Position numbers and translations under genes: made by a program. Shown one piece after another: positions 1 through 7,726 of a stretch of 32,773 nucleotides of DNA. Source of the stretch: an uncultured Gemmiger sp. (GTDB lineage: Bacteria; Bacillota; Clostridia; Oscillospirales; Ruminococcaceae); the NCBI GenBank assembly GCA_944388165.1, contig CALXHS010000048.1:1-32773 (forward strand). The letters run 5' to 3'. How positions within the stretch are numbered: position 1 is the first letter of the stretch; each line of letters starts with the position of its first letter. The notes beneath the pieces are model-generated. The model was not told where the DNA came from and did not search any database. It saw only the letters and a list, made by a program, of their open reading frames with translations.

Positions 1-331
1 TGAAAACCTGCTCCATGCAGCCAAACAGTATGTGGTGTACCGCCGTCAGGATGAACAGCTGCAGAAACTGCGGGATGCCGCCCAGGAAAAAATCCGGCAG
101 CTGGAAAGTGTGCTGAACAGTCTGAAAGAGAAAGTGGCCGATCTGACCAACAGACTGGCAGAACAGACCTCTCATCATCGTCAGTCACTCATGTTGGAAA
201 GAGCTCGGCGGATGCAGACGGAAAAAGAAAACGCACGCCTCAAACGGGAAAGGGCTAGCATGGTATCACTTCTGCGAAAACATAAAATCGAATGGAAGGA
301 AAACTTGTTTACTGAACGAAATGAGAGGTAG
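1..331 (+). CDS. 3' end of a coiled-coil protein (partial, runs off left edge)
   Basis: The reading frame is open to the first base of the window, so only the last ~109 codons of a larger gene are present; an internal GTG at 32 is not a convincing start because the frame continues upstream and no ribosome site precedes it. The visible protein is highly charged, rich in Glu, Lys, Arg, Gln and Leu, with long heptad-like stretches (for example QLESVLNSLKEKVADLTNRL), and reads as a continuous alpha-helical coiled coil. There are no catalytic motifs. Such tails occur on mobilisation/relaxase proteins of Gram-positive elements and on many unrelated proteins, so a mobile-element origin is only a guess suggested by the accessory DNA that follows. 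It ends at a TAG just before a terminator. Confidence 0.6.
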   Translation, partial: ENLLHAAKQYVVYRRQDEQLQKLRDAAQEKIRQLESVLNSLKEKVADLTNRLAEQTSHHRQSLMLERARRMQTEKENARLKRERASMVSLLRKHKIEWKENLFTERNER

Positions 332-345
332 AAATATATAGACAT

Positions 346-380
346 AAGCTGATTGGGAAAATTCCTGACCAGCTTTTTAT
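346..380 (+). terminator. Intrinsic terminator after the partial coiled-coil gene
   Basis: AAGCTG (346-351) pairs with CAGCTT (370-375), with additional GG/CC pairing inside and a T-rich tail TTTATTG. It lies 15 bp after the stop codon of the upstream gene and separates it from the helicase operon. Confidence 0.6.
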
Positions 381-439
381 TGTTGAACTGAAACGGGTGG
401 AATAATCAAAAGATGTATGATATTATATGAGTGTGCATT

Positions 440-467
440 TTGAATGAAATAAACATAAAATTATAAA
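440..467 (+). promoter_or_regulatory. Probable promoter of the helicase operon
   Basis: TTGAAT (440-445), 16-bp spacer, TATAAA (462-467) in very AT-rich DNA. A leader of about 100 nt would precede the start codon at 576, where GAGG sits about 8 bases upstream of the ATG. In DNA this AT-rich, promoter-like matches are common, so the call is tentative. Confidence 0.4.
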
Positions 468-575
468 AAAATATAGGCAGTATTTCGGATTGGAGGCGGC
501 TTTTCAACGAAACACGTGCATGAAATAAGCTGAAGGTTGTATATACGAAATAGAGAGACAGGATGAGGTAAACTT

Positions 576-3500
576 ATGAATTTGATTGTTTATAAAGGAT
601 TTTCTCTGAATTTTCTTGAAGGTATAGAAGAAAAGCCCTTAGTTGAAACGGAAGTGAGCGACAAAGTAGATATTATGTCGTTTGACAGAAGAATACGCAA
701 ACGACTGAATATGGCGCTTATTGAGATGGATGAGAATGATACGGTTTGGATTACTTATGAAGAGTATTCCTTGATCAAGGCACAGATCGATGAAGCAATA
801 AAAGAGGATGGATTAACGGTTTTAATCTATCGTAACAACCTTTACCCGGATTATTATCCCATACCGTTTGAACTTCCTAATGGAGTGTCTGAAGAAATAA
901 CACGAGTGCTAAGTGGAGATAGTGCAAGTGACGTTTCAAAAGAATGTCAAAAGTTTACGTCCGTTTATAATGCCCTAGTTAATATTGATGGCGCGTACTA
1001 TGGCAGCTTTTGCAATTATGAGTATGACAAGAATGATGGTATTAGTATACAAGACTATTATCCTAGTGTAGTAACAATTGAAGAAGGGCTGACATGTGGA
1101 GAATATAATGTGTTTCTAAATGATGATGTTGACACATATCTGCGGGATCTTGCACACATTGCAGCACAAAAGCCATCGGTTATAGGAATCAGATCTACAG
1201 AAGGCTATGTATCAAAGCGCATGCAGGAGTCTTTGCAAGCATACTGTGTAGAAAATCATATTCGTCTGGTAAGGTTTCATGAGATTCTCCCAGAAGATCA
1301 AACAATGGAGGATGCGCTTGCTAATATCGCTAAAAATGATATTGGTATAGCCGGTTTTACTAGCTTTAGAAAGATTAAATTTTATAAAAATCCTGATATT
1401 GATAAGGAAGTGATAGAGCTTTCTCAAGGGCAGATAATTCAGGAAATTATACATCAGGCTGAAAAATCTTATGATGTAGATTCGGGAAATTCGTTCAGAG
1501 ATATTTTTATCACAGCATCAACGGGAGCAGGCAAATCTGTTATGTTTCAGATCCCTGCTGTTTACCTTGCACAAAAATATAAAAAACTAACAATCATTAT
1601 CGAGCCAGTCAAGGCTTTGATGCAAGATCAGAAAGAAAAGCTAAACAAAAATGGATATACAAGAGTTGCGGCATTTAACTCTGACCTGATTTCGCAAGTT
1701 GAGAAAGAGGCGGTTTTAAAGAAAATCAAAGAAGGTGAAATAGATCTTTTATATCTGAGTCCTGAAACGCTCCTCTCTTATTCTATTGAAACGATTATAG
1801 GTGAGAGAGAAATAGGGTTACTTATAGTTGATGAAGCCCATATTGTTACAACCTGGGGTGTAGGATTTAGACCGGATTATTGGTATCTAGGCGGATACAT
1901 TAATAGGTTGCGCAATCAAATTCAAACAAAAAAGGGAATTAAAAGAAAAGTGTATCATTTCCCGGTATGTGCATTTACGGCAACTGCGATTAATGGGGGA
2001 ATTGATGACTCGGTAAGCGATACGGTTATAAGTCTGTATATGGAAAACCCTATAAAATATATTGGTTACGTACGCAGGGATGACATCGGTTTTGATATTG
2101 TCCATAAAGCTGAAGGAAAAAGATTGCCAAAACCAGAGTATGAGGCTGAAAAGACAAAAGCGCTAGATGCGCGTATTAAAGGGTGGCTTGCAAAAAACGA
2201 AAAAACGATTGTCTATTTTCCGTATGCATCTTTGGCAAGCGATGCCTTTAAAGGAATTCGCGGCTTTACTGGAATGACCGTAGATAAAAGAATAGGATTG
2301 TATACGGGTAGAAATGTAGATGGCTTAAATCGTGAGGCTTTTAATGCCGCGAAAAGAGAAACCTTTGAGGGATTTCGTAAAGGGACGACACCAATTATGT
2401 TGGCAACAAAAGCATTTGGTATGGGAGTCGATGTGGATGATGTCCAGAATGTGTATCACTATGCAGTGACCGGGAATTTATGTGATTATGTGCAAGAAAT
2501 CGGGCGTGCCGCGCGTAAAAAGGCGATGAGAGGTACGGCTATTACAGATAATTACTATAATGATATCAATTTTATGAAGGTTTTGTTTGGTATGTCTCAA
2601 ATTAGGCAATATCAAATCAAAGCTGTTATCGAGGGAATCTATAACACATATAAAAACAAAAAAGAAGCCCGTAGTTTTTTGATTTCGCCAGAATCATTTA
2701 CTTATATATTCAATGGTAAAGGTGCAAAAGATGAGGATCAGTGCATAAATAAATTGAAAACCTGTCTTTTGATGCTTGAAAAGGATTTCTTTGATAAATA
2801 TAACTTTAAAGTTATTGTTTCTCGCCCGCAAAGTGTTTTTACGAAAGCGTTTGTCTGCATAGATAAGGAACATGAAAAGGAAGTATTGTCTTCCCGATAT
2901 GGGGTTTGTTTTAAGTTTATTGAAAAAGGACGTCATTATGAAAGGCAAGCGGATGGCTCTGTATTAAGCGATATAGGAGATATTTATTCTATTGACTTGA
3001 AAGAAATATGGGAAAATTACTATCCTAATATTTCTTTCCCACAGTTTAAATATTGGTATTTTAATCCGGATTCTACAGCCAGTGATAAAGTGGTTATTAT
3101 GCCAGAGATAAGGTCTTTTTTTGCACCTAGACAGAAAGTTAATATCGAAGCGCGGAAGGATATGCTGCTTTCTGACTTGCGACAGACAATTTTGGATGAT
3201 TTTGAATATATAGCCAATACGCTGTATACAAGCTTTGGAAGAAGTTATTTCGCTTTAGATGATATGGTAAAAATCCTTCGCGAGAGATTCGGAATAACAA
3301 ATGCTAGAATTATTTCGAATTCTTTGTTCGAATTGGTTGATCCGAATGGGCGCTGCGTAAAAAGAAGAACTAGTGAAACTACAGGAAAGACTCAATATTC
3401 TCTAACAAATGGAAATTTTAAAGAATTCATGCGCAGGCCAATTTTGAAGTCGAGAATCATTAGCAATTTATCGAAAATATGTGATTCTTGTAGCTATTCC

Positions 3501-4169
3501 AGTTATATTAGTTTGACATCAGACACCACATCTGTTGTTGCACTTAAATTGTTATCGATCTTCGATTATATTACATATGAGGTTCTGGGAGGTTCGGAAC
3601 CGGAAATTTTTATTCGTTTAAATGATCCAAATAAGTTTAGAAGTATTGTTATGGGGCAAACGTATTATTCGAATGGTTATGTAAGCAAAGCAAAGCAAAA
3701 ACATGATCGCGATATAGAAGTTCTACTTCACTTCTTCAATGGAATAGAAACAGACGAGGAAAGATGGGACTATATTGAAAATTATTTCCTTGGCTATGAT
3801 GTGCTGTGTAATATTAAGCCTCAAAATGTTAACGCAGTTAAGATGACGCGGGCGATAGACAAAGAACATTCCTATCAAACAACAAAATTTAAGAGCTGGG
3901 AAGATGTGGGAGACTTTTTTGACGAGAATGATCATGTGATCATTAAAGAACTTGGAGAAACAGGTATTAACATTCCTGAATATCTTCAGACAGAAATCAA
4001 AAAAGCGGATGTAGGTGGCGATATTCTCATGTCTTGGCCTTCTCGTGATACTTTAATTTGCCAGCAAGATACATCTGACAAAACAATGGAATTTTTTAGA
4101 GTGAGAGGTTGGCATGCATATAAAATTAACGCGATTGATTACGAATCTATAAAAAAGGAATTGAGCTGA
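576..4169 (+). CDS. Large RecQ-like superfamily 2 helicase, first gene of a candidate defence pair
   Basis: A 1197-residue protein with a complete SF2 helicase core of RecQ character in its middle. Visible motifs are Walker A TGAGKS (residues 316-321, Lys320), DEAH (419-422), motif V around KAFGMGVD (612-619) and motif VI QEIGRAAR (640-647). The first ~300 residues and the last ~500 match nothing I recognise; no zinc-binding RecQ-Ct cysteine set or HRDC domain is evident, so it is not housekeeping RecQ, which is about half this size. It presumably unwinds or translocates on nucleic acid using ATP. The stop codon is one base before the ATG of the NERD-helicase gene (TGAAATG), implying translational coupling and joint function. 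The gene is strikingly AT-rich compared with the core genes right of 6500, a sign of horizontal acquisition. A role in anti-phage or anti-plasmid defence is inferred from architecture and context only. Confidence 0.85.
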   Translation: MNLIVYKGFSLNFLEGIEEKPLVETEVSDKVDIMSFDRRIRKRLNMALIEMDENDTVWITYEEYSLIKAQIDEAIKEDGLTVLIYRNNLYPDYYPIPFELPNGVSEEITRVLSGDSASDVSKECQKFTSVYNALVNIDGAYYGSFCNYEYDKNDGISIQDYYPSVVTIEEGLTCGEYNVFLNDDVDTYLRDLAHIAAQKPSVIGIRSTEGYVSKRMQESLQAYCVENHIRLVRFHEILPEDQTMEDALANIAKNDIGIAGFTSFRKIKFYKNPDIDKEVIELSQGQIIQEIIHQAEKSYDVDSGNSFRDIFITASTGAGKSVMFQIPAVYLAQKYKKLTIIIEPVKALMQDQKEKLNKNGYTRVAAFNSDLISQVEKEAVLKKIKEGEIDLLYLSPETLLSYSIETIIGEREIGLLIVDEAHIVTTWGVGFRPDYWYLGGYINRLRNQIQTKKGIKRKVYHFPVCAFTATAINGGIDDSVSDTVISLYMENPIKYIGYVRRDDIGFDIVHKAEGKRLPKPEYEAEKTKALDARIKGWLAKNEKTIVYFPYASLASDAFKGIRGFTGMTVDKRIGLYTGRNVDGLNREAFNAAKRETFEGFRKGTTPIMLATKAFGMGVDVDDVQNVYHYAVTGNLCDYVQEIGRAARKKAMRGTAITDNYYNDINFMKVLFGMSQIRQYQIKAVIEGIYNTYKNKKEARSFLISPESFTYIFNGKGAKDEDQCINKLKTCLLMLEKDFFDKYNFKVIVSRPQSVFTKAFVCIDKEHEKEVLSSRYGVCFKFIEKGRHYERQADGSVLSDIGDIYSIDLKEIWENYYPNISFPQFKYWYFNPDSTASDKVVIMPEIRSFFAPRQKVNIEARKDMLLSDLRQTILDDFEYIANTLYTSFGRSYFALDDMVKILRERFGITNARIISNSLFELVDPNGRCVKRRTSETTGKTQYSLTNGNFKEFMRRPILKSRIISNLSKICDSCSYSSYISLTSDTTSVVALKLLSIFDYITYEVLGGSEPEIFIRLNDPNKFRSIVMGQTYYSNGYVSKAKQKHDRDIEVLLHFFNGIETDEERWDYIENYFLGYDVLCNIKPQNVNAVKMTRAIDKEHSYQTTKFKSWEDVGDFFDENDHVIIKELGETGINIPEYLQTEIKKADVGGDILMSWPSRDTLICQQDTSDKTMEFFRVRGWHAYKINAIDYESIKKELS

Positions 4170-4170
4170 A

Positions 4171-5889
4171 ATGGCACATATTTATCCACAAAAGGAAGAT
4201 TTAGCAGATGTTCCGTATTCAGAGATTAGAGTCTATGAATTGCTCGAAAAATTACCGGATACATATTATGTATTCCACTCGGTTCAATGGGCAAAAAAAG
4301 GAAGCAGATGGAAAACCACATGGAAAGAAAATGATTTCCTTATCCTAAACAAAAATTTGGGAGCCCTTGTGCTTGAGGTTAAAGGCGGTGAAATCGAATG
4401 TCATGGTGGTGTTTTTCATCAGATAAACTTTCAAACGCGGGAAGAGAATATCCTTAATCCACAGAAGAAAAACGATCCACTATCACAAGCTATTGATGGT
4501 ATTTATCACTATCGTAGGCAAATTGATAACATTGCTTTTAATCTTGAGGATAGATTTCCGATAGAAGCTGCAGTTTGGTTTTCAACATGTAAGATAAAAG
4601 ATAAAATTGCAAGCTTCCCTTTAAAATATCGAGAAGTTGATGGAGCGATACTCGGAGACGAGGATTTTCAGTACGGAGCTAATGCAATTAGAAAGGTATT
4701 CGACTTTTACGAGAATTATAATAAAACAAGCGTTTCGGATGAGGAATTTCAGAGAATACTCGATCTCATCGCAAATGATTTTGAGTTAATTACAGCACCA
4801 GCGGCACGCAAGGGAGAATTGGATCACGCTTTTTTGAAACTGACAAATGAGCAGACTGGACTATTGGATTATATTTCAGAGCAAAAAAGCGCTACAATAC
4901 AAGGAGTTGCGGGTACGGGTAAAACTTTAATAGCAAAGGAGGCCGCCCGAAGATTTGGACTTGAAGGGAGAAAAGTTTTATTTCTATGCTTTAATAGATT
5001 TTTGTATATGGACCTTCTACGCCGGTATCCATACGAGAATGTGACTTATTATAATTTGAATACTTTTATAGCCAAATACAGACCAGGATTTGACATATCA
5101 AATGCTGCACGACGCTCTGCTGAGCTACAAAAGATAAGTTGGGACGCATTGGACTTCGATGATGTAATAGTGGATGAAGCACAGGATTTTGAAAATTCAG
5201 AGATCCTCTATTTCAAAGATTTTACTGAGCTGAGAGAAGGGCATTTCTTTGCTTTTTATGACAAAAACCAGCTTGTTACAACGCGAGAAGTTCCAGAATG
5301 GATTAGAAACTCAGAATGCAAATTACTCCTGACCAAGAACTGTAGAAATACGCGTGAGATCGCTTTAACAGCTTATAATGTCATTGATGTAGAGCTCAAT
5401 CAAAAAGTAATGATGGTTGATGGGGAACGAACAGGCATCAGTTTTGTAAAAGGTCAGGCTTTACTCAAGCTTGCAACTTTGCTTAAATTACTTACAGGCG
5501 ATAAATATGGCTATGAGTATTCTGATATAGTAATTTTATCATTGCAAAAAGAGGAAAACTCTATAATGAATGGGGTGAATAGACTTGCGGGAATACCGAT
5601 CCTAAAAGAAAGGTCCAATACCGCTGTAATGTTCACTACATCACGCAAGTTTAAGGGGCTAGAAAGCCGTGTTGTTATCGTTACGGATATCAATGAAAGC
5701 TGCTTTACTAATAGTGATATGAAGAAAAACTTTTATGTTGCGTGTTCACGTGCTACGCAGCAACTTGTACTATTTGTGAATGCAGACGATGACCAAATCC
5801 AAATTATGGCAGATGCTATTAGTAAAAATAAATTTGCTGCTAAAGGGAGAATCGCAATGAAAACACAAGCAAAAATCTGGGAATTATAA
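4171..5889 (+). CDS. NERD-domain nuclease fused to UvrD-like SF1 helicase
   Basis: A 572-residue two-domain protein. The N-terminal ~130 residues look like a NERD (nuclease-related, PD-(D/E)XK-type) domain: Asp55 in ENDFLIL followed by EVKGG (69-73), giving the D...ExK catalytic pattern. From ~residue 225 there is a superfamily 1 helicase/ATPase: Walker A GVAGTGKT (245-252), Walker B DEAQ (335-338), the segment TSRKFKGLESRVV (490-502) matching the UvrD-type motif before the C-terminal strand, and motif VI-like YVACSRA (522-528). It should couple ATP-driven movement on DNA or RNA with cleavage. NERD plus SF1 helicase is the architecture of single-protein nuclease-helicase immunity enzymes, but here it is paired with a large RecQ-like helicase one base upstream. 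AT-rich composition like its partner. The start ATG is set by the one-base junction with the preceding stop. Confidence 0.85.
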   Translation: MAHIYPQKEDLADVPYSEIRVYELLEKLPDTYYVFHSVQWAKKGSRWKTTWKENDFLILNKNLGALVLEVKGGEIECHGGVFHQINFQTREENILNPQKKNDPLSQAIDGIYHYRRQIDNIAFNLEDRFPIEAAVWFSTCKIKDKIASFPLKYREVDGAILGDEDFQYGANAIRKVFDFYENYNKTSVSDEEFQRILDLIANDFELITAPAARKGELDHAFLKLTNEQTGLLDYISEQKSATIQGVAGTGKTLIAKEAARRFGLEGRKVLFLCFNRFLYMDLLRRYPYENVTYYNLNTFIAKYRPGFDISNAARRSAELQKISWDALDFDDVIVDEAQDFENSEILYFKDFTELREGHFFAFYDKNQLVTTREVPEWIRNSECKLLLTKNCRNTREIALTAYNVIDVELNQKVMMVDGERTGISFVKGQALLKLATLLKLLTGDKYGYEYSDIVILSLQKEENSIMNGVNRLAGIPILKERSNTAVMFTTSRKFKGLESRVVIVTDINESCFTNSDMKKNFYVACSRATQQLVLFVNADDDQIQIMADAISKNKFAAKGRIAMKTQAKIWEL

Positions 5890-5918
5890 AATGTGAGGTG
5901 AGAGGAAAATAAAAAGAA

Positions 5919-5986
5919 CCTTACTTCTTTGTGCTTCTCTCCACAGCCCTGAGCTGCCGTGGATAAGAAGCAGAAAAGAAGCAAGG
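5919..5986. repeat. Long imperfect hairpin at the right edge of the AT-rich island
   Basis: CCTT (5919-5922), CTTCTTT (5924-5930) and TGCTTCT (5932-5938) pair in order with AAGG (5983-5986), AAAGAAG (5975-5981) and AGAAGCA (5966-5972), giving 18 pairs with single mismatches; CCAC/GTGG (5941-5944, 5959-5962) extends the apex. There is no T-run directly after it on the plus strand, so it is not a standard terminator. It lies 30 bp after the NERD-helicase stop codon, where base composition begins to shift to that of the core genome. Confidence 0.55.
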
Positions 5987-6033
5987 CGCCTTGTGGATTC
6001 TGGCTGAAGTTGCGAAAACTTCTGCGTGAATGA

Positions 6034-6062
6034 TTGTAAAATGCACGGTTCTGTGTTATTAT
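6034..6062 (+). promoter_or_regulatory. Promoter of candidate small RNA 1
   Basis: TTGTAA (6034-6039), 17-bp spacer, TATTAT (6057-6062). No convincing coding region follows; the next strong signal is a terminator at 6158-6190. Confidence 0.5.
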
Positions 6063-6068
6063 TGCCTC

Positions 6069-6190
6069 CGGAAAACGCTTAAACCGAAGCAACCAGAACA
6101 CATTTGCCGCACCGGAAACAGTTCAGCAAGCGCTGATTGGTTCTTTTGCCTTTATCAAGCCGCCGACCCTTTTGGGCCGGCGGCTTTTTT
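6069..6190 (+). ncRNA. Candidate small RNA 1 with terminator
   Basis: A ~120-nt transcript is predicted between the promoter at 6034-6062 and a strong intrinsic terminator: AGCCGCCG (6158-6165) with CCC (6167-6169) pairs to GGG (6174-6176) and CGGCGGCT (6178-6185), TTTT loop, T-run 6185-6190. Inside it GAAACAG (6115-6121) pairs with TTGGTTC (6137-6143) and TCAGC (6123-6127) with GCTGA (6132-6136) to form a two-part stem capped by AAGC. A short open frame crosses the region but has no ribosome site and covers the terminator. I do not recognise a known RNA family (not tmRNA, SRP RNA, or a riboswitch class I know). The 5' end is inferred. Confidence 0.45.
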
Positions 6191-6297
6191 GCTGCAAAAA
6201 GATGGAAACACGCCCTCATTCGGAACAAAATTCACCAGCCCGGGCGGGCAAAGTCTGTGCAAAAGCCCGATAACAAGTGAAAAATCCTGAAAATCTA

Positions 6298-6326
6298 TGG
6301 ACAACCCCCGAAAAGTGAAGTATAAT
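6298..6326 (+). promoter_or_regulatory. Strong promoter of the G5/3D gene leader
   Basis: TGGACA (6298-6303), exactly 17 bp, consensus TATAAT (6321-6326). Transcription should begin near 6333, leaving a ~180-nt leader ahead of the G5/3D protein gene. Confidence 0.65.
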
Positions 6327-6331
6327 AACCC

Positions 6332-6448
6332 GGAACAATTGCCGGGAAAGTCTCCGGCAGGGATTGTTTCAACGCTTTTGTTTTTCGCGGCATCTTTGCC
6401 CATGCATAAGGTGCCGGCCTTTGCGGCCGGCCTTTTCTTATGCGCCGC
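6332..6448 (+). ncRNA. Structured leader or small RNA 2 with internal terminator-like hairpin
   Basis: Two hairpins fill the leader. The first pairs GGAACAAT (6332-6339) with ATTGTTTC (6363-6370) and GCCGG (6341-6345) with CCGGC (6354-6358). The second pairs GCCGGCC (6413-6419) with GGCCGGC (6425-6431), followed by CTTTTC, and is wrapped by GCATAAG (6404-6410)/CTTATGC (6437-6443) and GCGGC (6387-6391)/GCCGC (6444-6448). The inner GC stem plus T-run could terminate transcription, making this either an attenuator for the downstream gene or a separate ~105-nt RNA. I looked for the c-di-AMP (ydaO) riboswitch often found before cell-wall lytic genes and did not see its conserved elements. Confidence 0.45.
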
Positions 6449-6511
6449 AAAAGTTGTAAACGACCGGCAGCCCGTTTAAGGGCGCCGCATCCAAAAAAGG
6501 CAGGAGCTTGC

Positions 6512-7642
6512 ATGTTATCAGTCAAAACCCGTGAACATATCCGCCGCTGGCTGGAAACCACCGGCCTGCGCTGCGCCGTGCTGCTGTGCGGGGGCGTTTC
6601 CCTGGGCATCTCCCTGGCTGTCGTCAGCGACCGCATGCACATTGTGGAAATCAGCGACACCCACGGCCAGGCCGGGGTCATCGTCACCTGTGCCACCGAC
6701 GTGAACACCATCGTGGACCAGGCGGGCCTGGCTGCCCCCGGCAGTGAGGACGAACTCCAGATCGTGGAAAGCAACGGCCGGGACCGCATCCACGTGCTGC
6801 GTGCCTTCACTGTGCCCGTCACCGCCGACGGCACCACCACCGACCTGGTGGCCACCGATGAAACGGTGGGAGAACTGCTGGATGAAGCCGGCATCGAGGT
6901 GGGGGAGGCAGACATTGTGGAACCCGCCCTGGACGAAGTTCTGGAGCGGGGGGACAGCGTCACCCTGCAGCGGGTGGAGTACGTGGAGTACACCACCGAG
7001 GAAGTCATCCCCATTGAAACAGAATACAGGGAATCCAGCCTGTACTACCGCGACGCCGACGCCCAGACCGTATTGGAAGAAGGCCAGGAAGGTCTGGACG
7101 TGGTCACCTGGCGGGAAGTCTGGGTGGACGGTGAGCTGACCGAAACGGTGGAAGCCGGCCGTGAAACGGTGGTGGCTATGGAACCCGCCGTGGTCAAGTG
7201 CTACGGCGAAGGGGTTCCGGTGTCCATATTCACCGGCCCCGAAGTGGTGGACGGTGTCCCCGTGGAAGGGGTGGAAGCCGTCTATACCAGCAAGCGCTCC
7301 ACCGGCTACTCCGCCTCCAGCACGGCGAAAGGTGCCTCCGGCCAGCGCCTGACCTACGGCACCGTGGCGGTGGACCCGTCGGTCATTCCCTACGGCACCC
7401 TGATGTACATTACTTCGGACGATGGCCGCTTTGTCTACGGCTACGCCTATGCCGCCGATACCGGCACCGCCCTGGTGACCGGCCACGCCTTTGTGGACCT
7501 GTATTATGAGACCTACGAGGAATCGGTGACCAGCGCGGTGATCCCGGTGACAGTGTATGTCATCGACGAGGAGACCGCTGCCGCCTATAAAGAAACCAAC
7601 GACGCCATCCGGGAAGCGGACCTGGCCGACCACCACGGATAA
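6512..7642 (+). CDS. Secreted cell-wall protein with DUF348, G5 and 3D domains (YabE-like)
   Basis: A 376-residue membrane-anchored or exported protein. One hydrophobic segment (~residues 20-40) follows a positively charged start. Then come two DUF348-like ubiquitin-fold repeats (~45-150; the second includes VGELLDEAGIEV), a G5 domain (~150-225) and a C-terminal 3D domain (~275-355) with the signature spacing DPSVIPYGTLMYI, YAADTG and FVDLYY, whose three Asp residues form the active site in MltA-type and Rpf/YabE-like proteins. The family acts on peptidoglycan, as stationary-phase or resuscitation-type lytic enzymes. The ATG at 6512 is chosen because AGGAG lies just upstream and the hydrophobic segment then sits correctly; an in-frame ATG at 6440 would overlap the terminator hairpin. 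Preceded by a structured leader that may control it. Confidence 0.85.
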   Translation: MLSVKTREHIRRWLETTGLRCAVLLCGGVSLGISLAVVSDRMHIVEISDTHGQAGVIVTCATDVNTIVDQAGLAAPGSEDELQIVESNGRDRIHVLRAFTVPVTADGTTTDLVATDETVGELLDEAGIEVGEADIVEPALDEVLERGDSVTLQRVEYVEYTTEEVIPIETEYRESSLYYRDADAQTVLEEGQEGLDVVTWREVWVDGELTETVEAGRETVVAMEPAVVKCYGEGVPVSIFTGPEVVDGVPVEGVEAVYTSKRSTGYSASSTAKGASGQRLTYGTVAVDPSVIPYGTLMYITSDDGRFVYGYAYAADTGTALVTGHAFVDLYYETYEESVTSAVIPVTVYVIDEETAAAYKETNDAIREADLADHHG

Positions 7643-7653
7643 TCCAATGCACA

Positions 7654-7698
7654 AAGCGCCCCCGCCGCGGCTTGCTGCCGGACGGGGGCGCTTCTGTT
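7654..7698. terminator. Bidirectional terminator between the G5/3D gene and dapF
   Basis: AAGCGCCCCCG (7654-7664) is perfectly complementary to CGGGGGCGCTT (7683-7693). T-rich DNA follows on the plus strand, and it sits between two convergent genes. Confidence 0.75.
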
Positions 7699-7726
7699 TA
7701 CCTTTATTATAAGAAGGGCAGGGGAC

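Noticed and set aside
6030-6290. 86-codon open frame in the 6.0-6.3 kb region
   Set aside because: No ribosome site, crosses a strong terminator and has no recognisable protein features; candidate RNAs explain the region better.
6332-6448. c-di-AMP (ydaO-type) riboswitch ahead of the G5/3D gene
   Set aside because: Expected from gene type, but the conserved riboswitch core sequences were not found in the leader.
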